From: an uncultured Candidatus Cenarchaeum sp.
GTDB lineage: Archaea; Thermoproteota; Nitrososphaeria; Nitrososphaerales; Nitrosopumilaceae
Direction of reading: 5' to 3'
DNA: 64,000 nt
Assembly: GCA_958295735.1 (NCBI GenBank)
Contig: OY282369.1
Span: forward strand, 2,270,983 to 2,334,982
The number at the start of each line of letters is the position of its first letter. Within the stretch, counting starts at the first letter, position 1. The position numbers and the translations under genes are program-made. Shown piece after piece: positions 25,984 to 32,729 of the stretch. The notes beneath the pieces are model-generated. The model ran no database searches. It saw only the letters and a list, made by a program, of their open reading frames with translations, and had not been told where the DNA came from.

Positions 25984-26496
25984 ATGGAACAGGCAACAGG
26001 ATCGTCCAAGTATGGGGCGCAGCACATCGAAGAGGTGGGCGGGGCGCAGCACATCGAAGAGGTGGGCGGGGCGCAGCACATCGAAGAGGTGGACCGGGTG
26101 AGCCGGGAGCAGTACGCCGAAGAGATGAGGCGGGAGTACAGGGAGCAGTACGCCGAAGAGATGAGGCGGGAGTACAGGGAGCAGTACGCCGAAGAGATGA
26201 GGCGGGAGTACAGGGAGCAGTACGCCGAAGAGATGAGGCGGGAGTACGGGGAGCAGTACGCCGAAGAGATGAGGCGGGAGTACGGGGAGCAGTACGCCGA
26301 AGAGATGAGGCGGGAGTACGGGGAGCAGTACATGGAAGAGATGAGGCGGGAGTGCAGGGCGCAGTACATCAAAGAGATGAACCGGAAGGACAGGAGGTCG
26401 ATCTTGGATGACAAAGATGAGATGTGGGACTATGCCCGTAAGTCCCGCCAGGAATATGCCGATACTTGGGAATTCGTACTGGTTGAGGACGACTAG
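25984..26496 (+). CDS. Coiled-coil repeat protein, copy 1
   Basis: 170 aa from ATG 25984. The in-frame ATG 25960 lies inside the TATA-like AAAAATTAAATG, which is about 24-30 nt before 25984, so the shorter leaderless form is preferred. Sequence: three 9-residue AQHIEEVGG units, then 12-residue EQYAEEMRREYR units, then a constant tail (KDRRSILDDKDEMWDYARKS, ending FVLVEDD). Strongly charged, predicted long helix or coiled coil. Family unknown. Three tandem copies differ in repeat number, suggesting a length-variable structural or binding protein. Confidence 0.65.
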   Translation: MEQATGSSKYGAQHIEEVGGAQHIEEVGGAQHIEEVDRVSREQYAEEMRREYREQYAEEMRREYREQYAEEMRREYREQYAEEMRREYGEQYAEEMRREYGEQYAEEMRREYGEQYMEEMRRECRAQYIKEMNRKDRRSILDDKDEMWDYARKSRQEYADTWEFVLVEDD

Positions 26497-26570
26497 CCGC
26501 CTCCCCCTCCCCCGATTGTTTGTGGCGGAATCCGGTCCGCCAACCCGCCATTTCCTTCCAGTGTTGCCGG

Positions 26571-26659
26571 CGTGGACTCGTCCAAACCGAAACCACGCCT
26601 AGCAACGGCAAGCCACCTCATGATCTCACGCCCAGATCACGATGGGCGTAAGTCTACAC
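26571..26659. mobile_element. 92-bp-family palindromic element, left end degraded
   Basis: Left end reads CGTGGACTCGTCCAAACCG instead of GTGTAGACTTACGTCCAAAC; the right end GGGCGTAAGTCTACAC is intact. No target duplication seen. Confidence 0.8.
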
Positions 26660-26681
26660 GGAAGACTGTTGCAAAGACTTT

Positions 26682-26921
26682 TTGACGGCGCTATACGTCT
26701 CGGACCTGACCGCCGCGGAAAAGGCGGCCAGCATGGAGGCGTGGAAGGCGGCCAGCAGGTACGGCCGGCGCTGGACGGTCGAGATCGTCTTTTCGGCCGT
26801 CAAGCGCCTGTTCGGGAGCGGCGTGCGCGCCCTGAAGTGGAAGAACATAGTCCAGGAGGTCGGCCTCAAGGTGGCCCTCTACAACAGGCTGGTCGGCATG
26901 GCCTCGGGGGGGATCGGATAG
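26682..26921 (+). pseudogene. IS5-type transposase C-terminal fragment
   Basis: Encodes ASRYGRRWTVEIVFSAVKRL, then FGSGVRALKWKNIVQEVGLK and ALYNRLVGMAS, the end of an IS5-family DDE transposase with the third catalytic Glu (VEIVFS). No N-terminal two thirds. Carried within duplication unit 1. Confidence 0.75.
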
Positions 26922-27046
26922 GGGGACTCGGGGGGAGGAAGGGGGAAGGGAGGGGGGAGGAGCGGAGCCCCGGCGCCGTCCGGGATAGTTATGAGATAGA
27001 CTACCCAAATGCCAAAAATTAAATGCGGGCAAGATCTACACCGCGC

Positions 27047-27487
27047 ATGGAACCGGCAACAGGATCGTCCAAGTATGGGGCGCAGCACATCGAAGAGGTG
27101 GGCGGGGCGCAGCACATCGAAGAGGTGGGCGGGGCGCAGCACATCGAAGAGGTGGACCGGGTGAGCCGGGAGCAGTACGCCGAAGAGATGAGGCGGGAGT
27201 ACAGGGAGCAGTACGCCGAAGAGATGAGGCGGGAGTACAGGGAGCAGTACGCCGAAGAGATGAGGCGGGAGTACGGGGAGCAGTACGCCGAAGAGATGAG
27301 GCGGGAGTACGGGGAGCAGTACATGGAAGAGATGAGGCGGGAGTGCAGGGCGCAGTACATCAAAGAGATGAACCGGAAGGACAGGAGGTCGATCTTGGAT
27401 GACAAAGATGAGATGTGGGACTATGCCCGTAAGTCCCGCCAGGAATATGCCGATACTTGGGAATTCGTACTGGTTGAGGACGACTAG
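27047..27487 (+). CDS. Coiled-coil repeat protein, copy 2
   Basis: 146 aa, same layout as copy 1 with three 9-residue units and two fewer 12-residue units. The constant N-terminus (MEPATGSSKYG) and C-terminal 45 residues are identical or nearly so. Leaderless start at ATG 27047 inferred from CCAAAAATTAAATG upstream. Confidence 0.65.
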   Translation: MEPATGSSKYGAQHIEEVGGAQHIEEVGGAQHIEEVDRVSREQYAEEMRREYREQYAEEMRREYREQYAEEMRREYGEQYAEEMRREYGEQYMEEMRRECRAQYIKEMNRKDRRSILDDKDEMWDYARKSRQEYADTWEFVLVEDD

Positions 27488-27561
27488 CCGCCTCCCCCTC
27501 CCCCGATTGTTTGTGGCGGAATCCGGTCCGCCAACCCGCCATTTCCTTCCAGTGTTGCCGG

Positions 27562-27650
27562 CGTGGACTCGTCCAAACCGAAACCACGCCTAGCAACGGC
27601 AAGCCACCTCATGATCTCACGCCCAGATCACGATGGGCGTAAGTCTACAC
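27562..27650. mobile_element. 92-bp-family palindromic element within duplication unit 2
   Basis: Identical to the 26571-26659 copy; spread by the segmental duplication, not by independent insertion. Confidence 0.8.
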
Positions 27651-27672
27651 GGAAGACTGTTGCAAAGACTTT

Positions 27673-27912
27673 TTGACGGCGCTATACGTCTCGGACCTGA
27701 CCGCCGCGGAAAAGGCGGCCAGCATGGAGGCGTGGAAGGCGGCCAGCAGGTACGGCCGGCGCCGGGCGGTCGAGATCGTCTTTTCGGCCGTCAAGCGCCT
27801 GTTCGGGAGCGGCGTGCGCGCCCTGAAGTGGAAGAACATAGTCCAGGAGGTCGGCCTCAAGGTGGCCCTCTACAACAGGCTGGTCGGCATGGCCTCGGGG
27901 GGGATCGGATAG
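27673..27912 (+). pseudogene. IS5-type transposase C-terminal fragment, second copy
   Basis: As the fragment at 26682, with RRAVEIVF in place of RRWTVEIVF. Part of duplication unit 2. Confidence 0.75.
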
Positions 27913-28037
27913 GGGGACTCGGGGGGAGGAAGGGGGAAGGGAGGGGGGAGGAGCGGAGCCCCGGCGCCGTCCGGGATAGTTATGAGATAGACTACCCAAA
28001 TGCCAAAAATTAAATGCGGGCAAGATCTACACCGCGC

Positions 28038-28460
28038 ATGGAACCGGCAACAGGATCGTCCAAGTATGGGGCGCAGCACATCGAAGAGGTGGGCGGGGCG
28101 CAGCACATCGAAGAGGTGGGCGGGGCGCAGCACATCGAAGAGGTGGGCGGGGCGCAGCACATCGAAGAGGTGGGCGGGGCGCAGCACATCGAAGAGGTGG
28201 ACCGGGTGGGCAGGGAGCAGTACATCAAAGAGATGAGGCGGGAGTACAGGGAGCAGTACGCCGAAGAGATGAGGAGGGAGTCTAGGGCGGAGCACATGGA
28301 AGAGATGAGGCGGGAGTGCAGGGAGCAGTACATCAAAGAGATGAACCGGAAGGACAGGAGGTCGATCTTGGATGACAAAGATGAGATGTGGGACTATGCC
28401 CGTAAGTCCCGCCAGGAATATGCCGATACTTGGGAATTCGTACTGGTTGAGGACGACTAG
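28038..28460 (+). CDS. Coiled-coil repeat protein, copy 3
   Basis: 140 aa. Five 9-residue AQHIEEVGG units (against three in the other copies) and a more diverged 12-residue block (REQYIKEMRREYREQYAEEM, then RAEHMEEMRRECREQYIKEM), followed by the same constant tail. Start ATG 28038 by the same TATA argument. Divergence inside the repeats with constant ends shows unequal exchange. Confidence 0.65.
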   Translation: MEPATGSSKYGAQHIEEVGGAQHIEEVGGAQHIEEVGGAQHIEEVGGAQHIEEVDRVGREQYIKEMRREYREQYAEEMRRESRAEHMEEMRRECREQYIKEMNRKDRRSILDDKDEMWDYARKSRQEYADTWEFVLVEDD

Positions 28461-28534
28461 CCGCCTCCCCCTCCCCCGATTGTTTGTGGCGGAATCCGGT
28501 CCGCCAACCCGCTATTTCCTTCCAGTGCTGCCGG

Positions 28535-28623
28535 CGTGGACTCGTCCAAACCGAAACCACGCCTAGCAACGGCGAACCGCCCCCCGATCTCGCGCCTGGA
28601 TCGCGGCGGACGCGAGTCTGCCG
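28535..28623. mobile_element. 92-bp-family palindromic element, both ends degraded
   Basis: CGTGGACTCGTCCAAACCG at the left; the right end has decayed to GGACGCGAGTCTGCCG. Lies immediately upstream of the HEPN-like/TPR gene promoter. Confidence 0.7.
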
Positions 28624-28638
28624 TTGCCGACTACGAAC

Positions 28639-28650
28639 AGATAAATAACA
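28639..28650 (+). promoter_or_regulatory. TATA box for HEPN-like/TPR gene
   Basis: AGATAAATAACA, 24-35 nt upstream of ATG 28674, the basis for choosing that start over upstream in-frame codons that lie inside the palindromic element. Confidence 0.6.
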
Positions 28651-28673
28651 ACGGGCCGTACGGCCGGTACGGC

Positions 28674-30734
28674 ATGAGGATAAAATTCGGGCGCGTCACA
28701 GATGCGGCACGCAGGCAGGACATCGGTTCGACATTCAGGAAATTCGGATGGATCATGTCAAAGCTGAAACGCGCCGACGACGACACGGAGGACCATTGCA
28801 CCGTAAAACTGGTCACGGTGCTCGAGCAGTTCCTGAGGTACGCCGTTGAAACGATGATCGACACGGGAAAAATACCCCCCGGCAAACTCGTGGGAGGCGA
28901 ACGGCCTGGTCCTGAGAAGCTTGGCAAGGCCTCGCTGGGGCGGTACGTCGCTTTTTCCATGAATTTTCAGAACGTCAATGCCATAAGAAACATCCTGGAC
29001 GAGATCTGCATGCCGCGCGCGTTCGACTGCTGCCTGCGCGAGCCATACCGGGCAACACTCAGGGCTATGTACGCCCACAGGCACGAAATGGTCCACACGT
29101 CCGCGGAACTGCCGCCGGCCGAAATCGACCGGTGTTTTGGAGCCGCCCTGACATTCATGGACTGCACCATGCTTGAGATCCACTCCAGCCGCTACCCATT
29201 CTGCCTGCACATGGGGAACGGCCTGTTCCATTCGCGCGAGTATCTGGAGGCGATCAAGTACTACGACAAGTCGCTCGCCGCGCGGCGGGACGATCCCTAC
29301 GCGCTTGCCAGAAAGGGCGAGTCGCTCGCGAAGCTGGGGCGGCACGGGGAGGCGGTGGAGTGCTTCGACCGTGCACTGGATCGGGACGACTCCGCGCTTG
29401 CCAGAAAGGGCGAGTCGCTCGCGGAACTGGGGCGGCACGGGGAGGCGGTGGAGTGCTTCGACCGGGCCCTGGCACTGGATCCGGACGGCCCGTACGCGCT
29501 TGCCAGAAAGGGCGAGTCGCTCGCGGGACTGGGGCGGCACGGGGAGGCGGTGGAGTGCTTCGACCGGGCCCTGGCACTGGATCCGGACGGCCCGTACGCG
29601 CTTGCCAGAAAGGGGGAGTCGCTCGCGCGGATGGACAAACACGGGGAGGCTGTGGGGTGCTTCGACCGGGCCCTGGCCCGGAATCCCATCAACTCCCGCG
29701 CGCATGTCCTTAAGGGGACGTCGCTCGAGAAGCTGGGGCGGCACGAGGAGGCAGTCGCGCGCTTCGACCGGGCCCTGGCCATGAATCCGGGCGACTCCCG
29801 CGCGCATGCCATGCAAGGAGAACTGCTCGCGAAGCTGGGGCGGCACGAGGAGGCGGTCTTGCACTACGGCAGGCGGCTGGACACCGTTCCGGGCGACTCC
29901 CGCGCGCATGTCCTTAAAGTGACGTCGCTTGCGGAGCTGGGACAATTCAGAGAGGCGGTAACATGCTTCGACCGGGCCTTGGAACTGGATCCGGGCGACT
30001 CCCGCGCGCATGCCATGCAAGGAGAATCGCTCGCGGGACTGGGGCGGCACGGGGAGGCGGTGGAGTGCTTCGACCTGGCCCTGGCCCTGGATCCGGGCGA
30101 CTCCCGCGCGCATGCCATGAAGGGGGAGTCGCTCGCGGGACTGGGGCGGCACGGGGAGGCGGTGGAGTGCTTTGACCGGGCCCTGGCCCTGGATCCGGGC
30201 GACTCCCGCGCGCATGCCATGAAGGGGGAGTCGCTCGCGGGACTGGGGCGGCACGGGGAGGCGGTGGAGTGCTTCGACCGGGCCCTGGCCTCGGATCCCG
30301 ACTACTCCCGCGCGCATGCCATGAAGGGGGAGTCGCTCGCGGGACTGGGGCGGCACGGGGAGGCGGTGGAGTGCTTCGACCGGGCCCTGGCCTCGGATCC
30401 CGACTACTCCCGCGCGCATGCCATGAAGGGGGAGTCGCTCGCGGGACTGGGGCGGCACGGGGAGGCGGTGGAGTGCTTCGACCGGGCCCTGGCCTCGGAT
30501 CCCGACTACTCCCGCGCGCATGCCATGAAGGGGGAGTCGCTCGCGGGACTGGGGCGGCACGGGGAGGCGGTGGAGTGCTTCGACCGGGCCCTGGAAACTG
30601 GATCCGAGCGACTCCCGCGCGCATGCCATGAAGGGGGAGTCGCTCGCGGAGCTGGGGCGGCACGGGGAGGCGGTCTCGCACTACGACCGGGCCCTGGCCT
30701 GGAATCCCATCAACTCCCGCGCGCATGTCCTTAA
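28674..30734 (+). CDS. HEPN-like N-terminal domain plus TPR repeats, frameshifted
   Basis: The N-terminal ~180 residues are helical (MRIKFGRVTDAARRQDIGST, then VKLVTVLEQFLRYAVETMID) and contain YAHRHEMVH, a possible HEPN-type Rx4H ribonuclease motif. About 17 34-residue TPR units follow (GESLAGLGRHGEAVECFDRA then LALDPGDSRAHAMK). Many TPR units are identical at DNA level. Near 30596 GGAAACTGGATCC carries one A more than the parallel GGAACTGGATCC at 29979, throwing the frame into a non-TPR tail that stops at 30734; without it the protein would be 766 aa ending at 30975. A paralogue runs off the window at 64000. Could be a toxin-like RNase with a protein-binding scaffold, or just a scaffold. 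Confidence 0.75.
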   Translation: MRIKFGRVTDAARRQDIGSTFRKFGWIMSKLKRADDDTEDHCTVKLVTVLEQFLRYAVETMIDTGKIPPGKLVGGERPGPEKLGKASLGRYVAFSMNFQNVNAIRNILDEICMPRAFDCCLREPYRATLRAMYAHRHEMVHTSAELPPAEIDRCFGAALTFMDCTMLEIHSSRYPFCLHMGNGLFHSREYLEAIKYYDKSLAARRDDPYALARKGESLAKLGRHGEAVECFDRALDRDDSALARKGESLAELGRHGEAVECFDRALALDPDGPYALARKGESLAGLGRHGEAVECFDRALALDPDGPYALARKGESLARMDKHGEAVGCFDRALARNPINSRAHVLKGTSLEKLGRHEEAVARFDRALAMNPGDSRAHAMQGELLAKLGRHEEAVLHYGRRLDTVPGDSRAHVLKVTSLAELGQFREAVTCFDRALELDPGDSRAHAMQGESLAGLGRHGEAVECFDLALALDPGDSRAHAMKGESLAGLGRHGEAVECFDRALALDPGDSRAHAMKGESLAGLGRHGEAVECFDRALASDPDYSRAHAMKGESLAGLGRHGEAVECFDRALASDPDYSRAHAMKGESLAGLGRHGEAVECFDRALASDPDYSRAHAMKGESLAGLGRHGEAVECFDRALETGSERLPRACHEGGVARGAGAARGGGLALRPGPGLESHQLPRACP

Positions 30735-30975
30735 AGGGACGTCGCTCGCGGAGCTGGGGCGGCACGGGGAGGCGGTGGAGTGCTTCGACCTGGCCCTGGC
30801 CACGGATCCGGGCGACTCCCGCGCGCATGCCATGAAGGGCGAGTCGCTCGCGGAGCTGGGGCGGCACGGGGAGGCGGTGGAGTGCTTCGACCGGGCCCTG
30901 GCCCTGGATCCGGGCGACTCCCGCGCGCATGCCATGAAGGGAAAATCGCTCGCGGAGCTGGGGCGGCACGGGTAA
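30598..30975 (+). pseudogene. TPR C-terminal part after the +1 frameshift
   Basis: Continues the TPR units in the next frame (KGESLAELGRHGEAVSHYDR to KGKSLAELGRHG, stop TAA at 30975). After the stop, 30976-31080 in another frame reads RYGRASTADPNNHSAVAGRS, then PTAIPGALMP, which resembles the sequence after the paralogue's stop at 62134, so an older frameshift seems to have removed a further C-terminal piece in both. Confidence 0.7.
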
Positions 30976-31259
30976 GGCGGTAGGGCGATACGGCAGGGCA
31001 TCGACCGCCGATCCCAACAACCATTCCGCCGTCGCGGGGAGATCCGAGCCGACTGCGATCCCGGGCGCGCTGATGCCGTAGCGCGCGCGTTAAAGGGACA
31101 CGCCGTCTGGCGGTTTTTGGCCCGCACGCACAGCGGATGCCGGTTTTATGCGCGGCCGCGGCAAACCGGGCCGCCGCGCGCGGGGCGGATGGGGCCTTGC
31201 CGAATGCGCGGCGCGGGGCATTGCACGTCGACGGAATGCCGTGCCTGCCCTGCCGGGCG

Positions 31260-31313
31260 AGGAGCGCCGCGGGACGGCGGGGCATCCCGGCGCGGCCGGC
31301 CGCGGGCGCTCCC
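31260..31313 (-). ncRNA. Conserved three-way-junction RNA element, copy 2
   Basis: Minus strand: GGGAGCGCC pairs with GGCGCTCCT at the far end; inner hairpins CGCGGC-CG-GCCGCG and GGGA...TCCC. Same 54-nt length and position (2 nt after a small-ORF stop) as copy 1 at 21585. Confidence 0.55.
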
Positions 31314-31315
31314 GA

Positions 31316-31453
31316 TCAGTCGTCAGGCGAGGGCCTGGGCCGGCCGGTCTTTATGCTCGGGTTCGGGCCAAACGAGAGATTGGGAATCCCTCGGCTGTGG
31401 TAAACCACCGCCTCGCCGTTCTCGTCCTTTTTTTCGCCTTCTTTTTCTGCCAT
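31316..31453 (-). CDS. Small protein, KTGxPRPxPDD family, copy 2
   Basis: 45 aa from ATG 31453 (53 aa from ATG 31477): MAEKEGEKKDENGEAVVYHS, then PNLSFGPNPSIKTGRPRPSP and DD. The TATA-like ATTTTAAAT (31475-31483) is about 25 nt from ATG 31453. Differs from copy 1 by substitutions and 3-nt-multiple indels that keep the frame, which is evidence of coding constraint. Confidence 0.6.
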   Translation of the reverse strand: MAEKEGEKKDENGEAVVYHSRGIPNLSFGPNPSIKTGRPRPSPDD

Positions 31454-31483
31454 GCCGTCATGCCTGTTGCCGTCCATTTAAAA

Positions 31484-32440
31484 TGTCCCCGGACGGCTAG
31501 TCCGTCTCATAACCGCGCCTACGGCGCCCGCGGCGCGGCGGTTTTTCGCGCCCAAAATCCGAGTTATGGGACGGACTACCGACGGCAGCCAGCTCACGAG
31601 TAAGCCGCCCGGAACGCCGTTTCCCGCCCGCGAATTCCCCGAAATGCGCCGTCCGGCGGGCCGGGGCGCCGCCTGGCAGGATCGCGGCGGTTCCGGCGGC
31701 GCGTTTCCGGGGCGCGGCGGAACGTTCGGGCGGGCCGGGGCGGGGGCGCGGCCGCGCGCGAGTGCGAGGCCGGCAACCCCCACTCCTCGGACGCGAACCT
31801 GGATCGGCGGAGGCGTTTTCGCGCCTGTGCTTGGCGGGTGCGCGACCTCATGCGCCGGCTAGGCCCCGGAGCGATCGTCCCCGCCCCGCGGCGCCGCCGG
31901 CTCGGCCTCGTCCCCGCGGCCGGCGCCCGATCCCCGCCCCGCGGCGCCGCCGGCTCGGCCCCGTCCCCGCGGCCGGCGCCCGATCCCCGCCCCGCGGCGC
32001 CGCCGGCTCGGCCTCGTCCCCGCAACAGCCGGCGTGCCGCGCCGCCGTTGCCTCCAGGCCGCCGCCCTCGCCCCGCAACCCGGCAATCTCCAGCCTCGTG
32101 TCCCCGGCGCCTTTTGCGCATTTTGCCTCGGCAACCAAGGGCCGGGCCGCCGCCGCCAGCTCCCTCCGCGCCAGCGCCGTTTCCGAGCCGGGCACGGCCG
32201 GGGCCACGCGTGAGTGATCCTTGAGCGCATCTGCGAAAGCGTGGCTGCAAGGTGGTGAAAGCGTTGACCCGCAGCGCGCCCGGCGGGCCTCCGGCAGGAC
32301 GCAGCCCTGCCGGCCGCCCGCGCCCGCCGGCGCGCCGCCCGCTCGCGTGGCGGCGCCCCGCCGGGCGCGGCTGGGCAACGGGCGCAACTGCGCCGCGCGC
32401 GGGCGGAAGGGTTGTTAACGCGGGGCGCGGGGGGCGCCCC
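31484..32440. other. High-GC gene-free region with a 53-bp repeat
   Basis: No supported gene. A 53-bp unit (CCCCGCCCCGCGGCGCCGCC...) is present three times at about 31874-32032. CGGTTTTTCGCGCCCAAAAT near 31537 matches CGGTTTTTTGCGCCTAAAAC near 45279, a short dispersed repeat. A TATA-like GTTGTTAACG (32411-32420) serves the next gene. Confidence 0.5.
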
Positions 32441-32707
32441 GTGGACGGCTACCCGCTGGCCGCCGGCGCCGGCGGCATAAAGGTCAGGCCCGAGCTGATG
32501 GAGGTAGAAAAGCTCTACCACTGCGTGTTCCGCGGCAGGGTCATGCTGGTGTACAAGGACGGCCAGCAGGTGCTCCACTGCTACGAGGTGGAGGGGGACG
32601 GGGGCCTGGCGGACAGGGTGGGGCGGTGCCGTAGCGCCGACGAGGCGGAGAGGATCCTCATGGAGCACGCGGAGGCCGCGGGCGGGCGGAAGTTAATAGA
32701 TAAATAA
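32441..32707 (+). CDS. Small hypothetical protein, 88 aa
   Basis: GTG 32441 is 21-30 nt after GTTGTTAACG. Soluble alpha/beta sequence: GGIKVRPELMEVEKLYHCVF, RGRVMLVYKDGQQVLHCYEV, then RSADEAERILMEHAEAAGGR. Two strands with a Cys each and a C-terminal helix; no family recognised. The alba promoter box overlaps its last codons, so the two genes are closely spaced. Confidence 0.72.
   Translation: MDGYPLAAGAGGIKVRPELMEVEKLYHCVFRGRVMLVYKDGQQVLHCYEVEGDGGLADRVGRCRSADEAERILMEHAEAAGGRKLIDK
32694..32706 (+). promoter_or_regulatory. TATA box for alba, inside the upstream gene's 3' end
   Basis: AATAGATAAATAA; its centre is about 28 nt before ATG 32730. It shares bases with the last codons and stop of the preceding gene. 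Confidence 0.6.
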
Positions 32708-32729
32708 AAGTTCATTGCGAGCCGATACG

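Larger units (their letters stand above)
25933..28623. repeat. ~1-kb segment present three times in tandem
   Basis: Units begin at 25933, 26996 and 27987 with TAGACTA.CC...CCAAAAATTAAATG. Each carries a coiled-coil repeat ORF, a hairpin (TGGCGGA/TCCGCCA, e.g. 26523-26542) and a palindromic element; units 1 and 2 also carry an IS5-type transposase fragment. Unit 2 is 991 bp. Units differ mainly in the number of internal 27-bp and 36-bp repeats. Unit 3 ends at the palindromic element just before the HEPN-like/TPR gene. Confidence 0.9.

Noticed and set aside
29254-31127. Long minus-strand frames opposite the TPR gene
   Set aside because: Mirror images of the 102-bp repeats; no independent start, promoter or family signal.
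31874-32230. Ala/Pro/Arg-rich protein-coding gene
   Set aside because: Open in several frames because of a 53-bp G/C repeat; no start context, TATA box or balanced composition.
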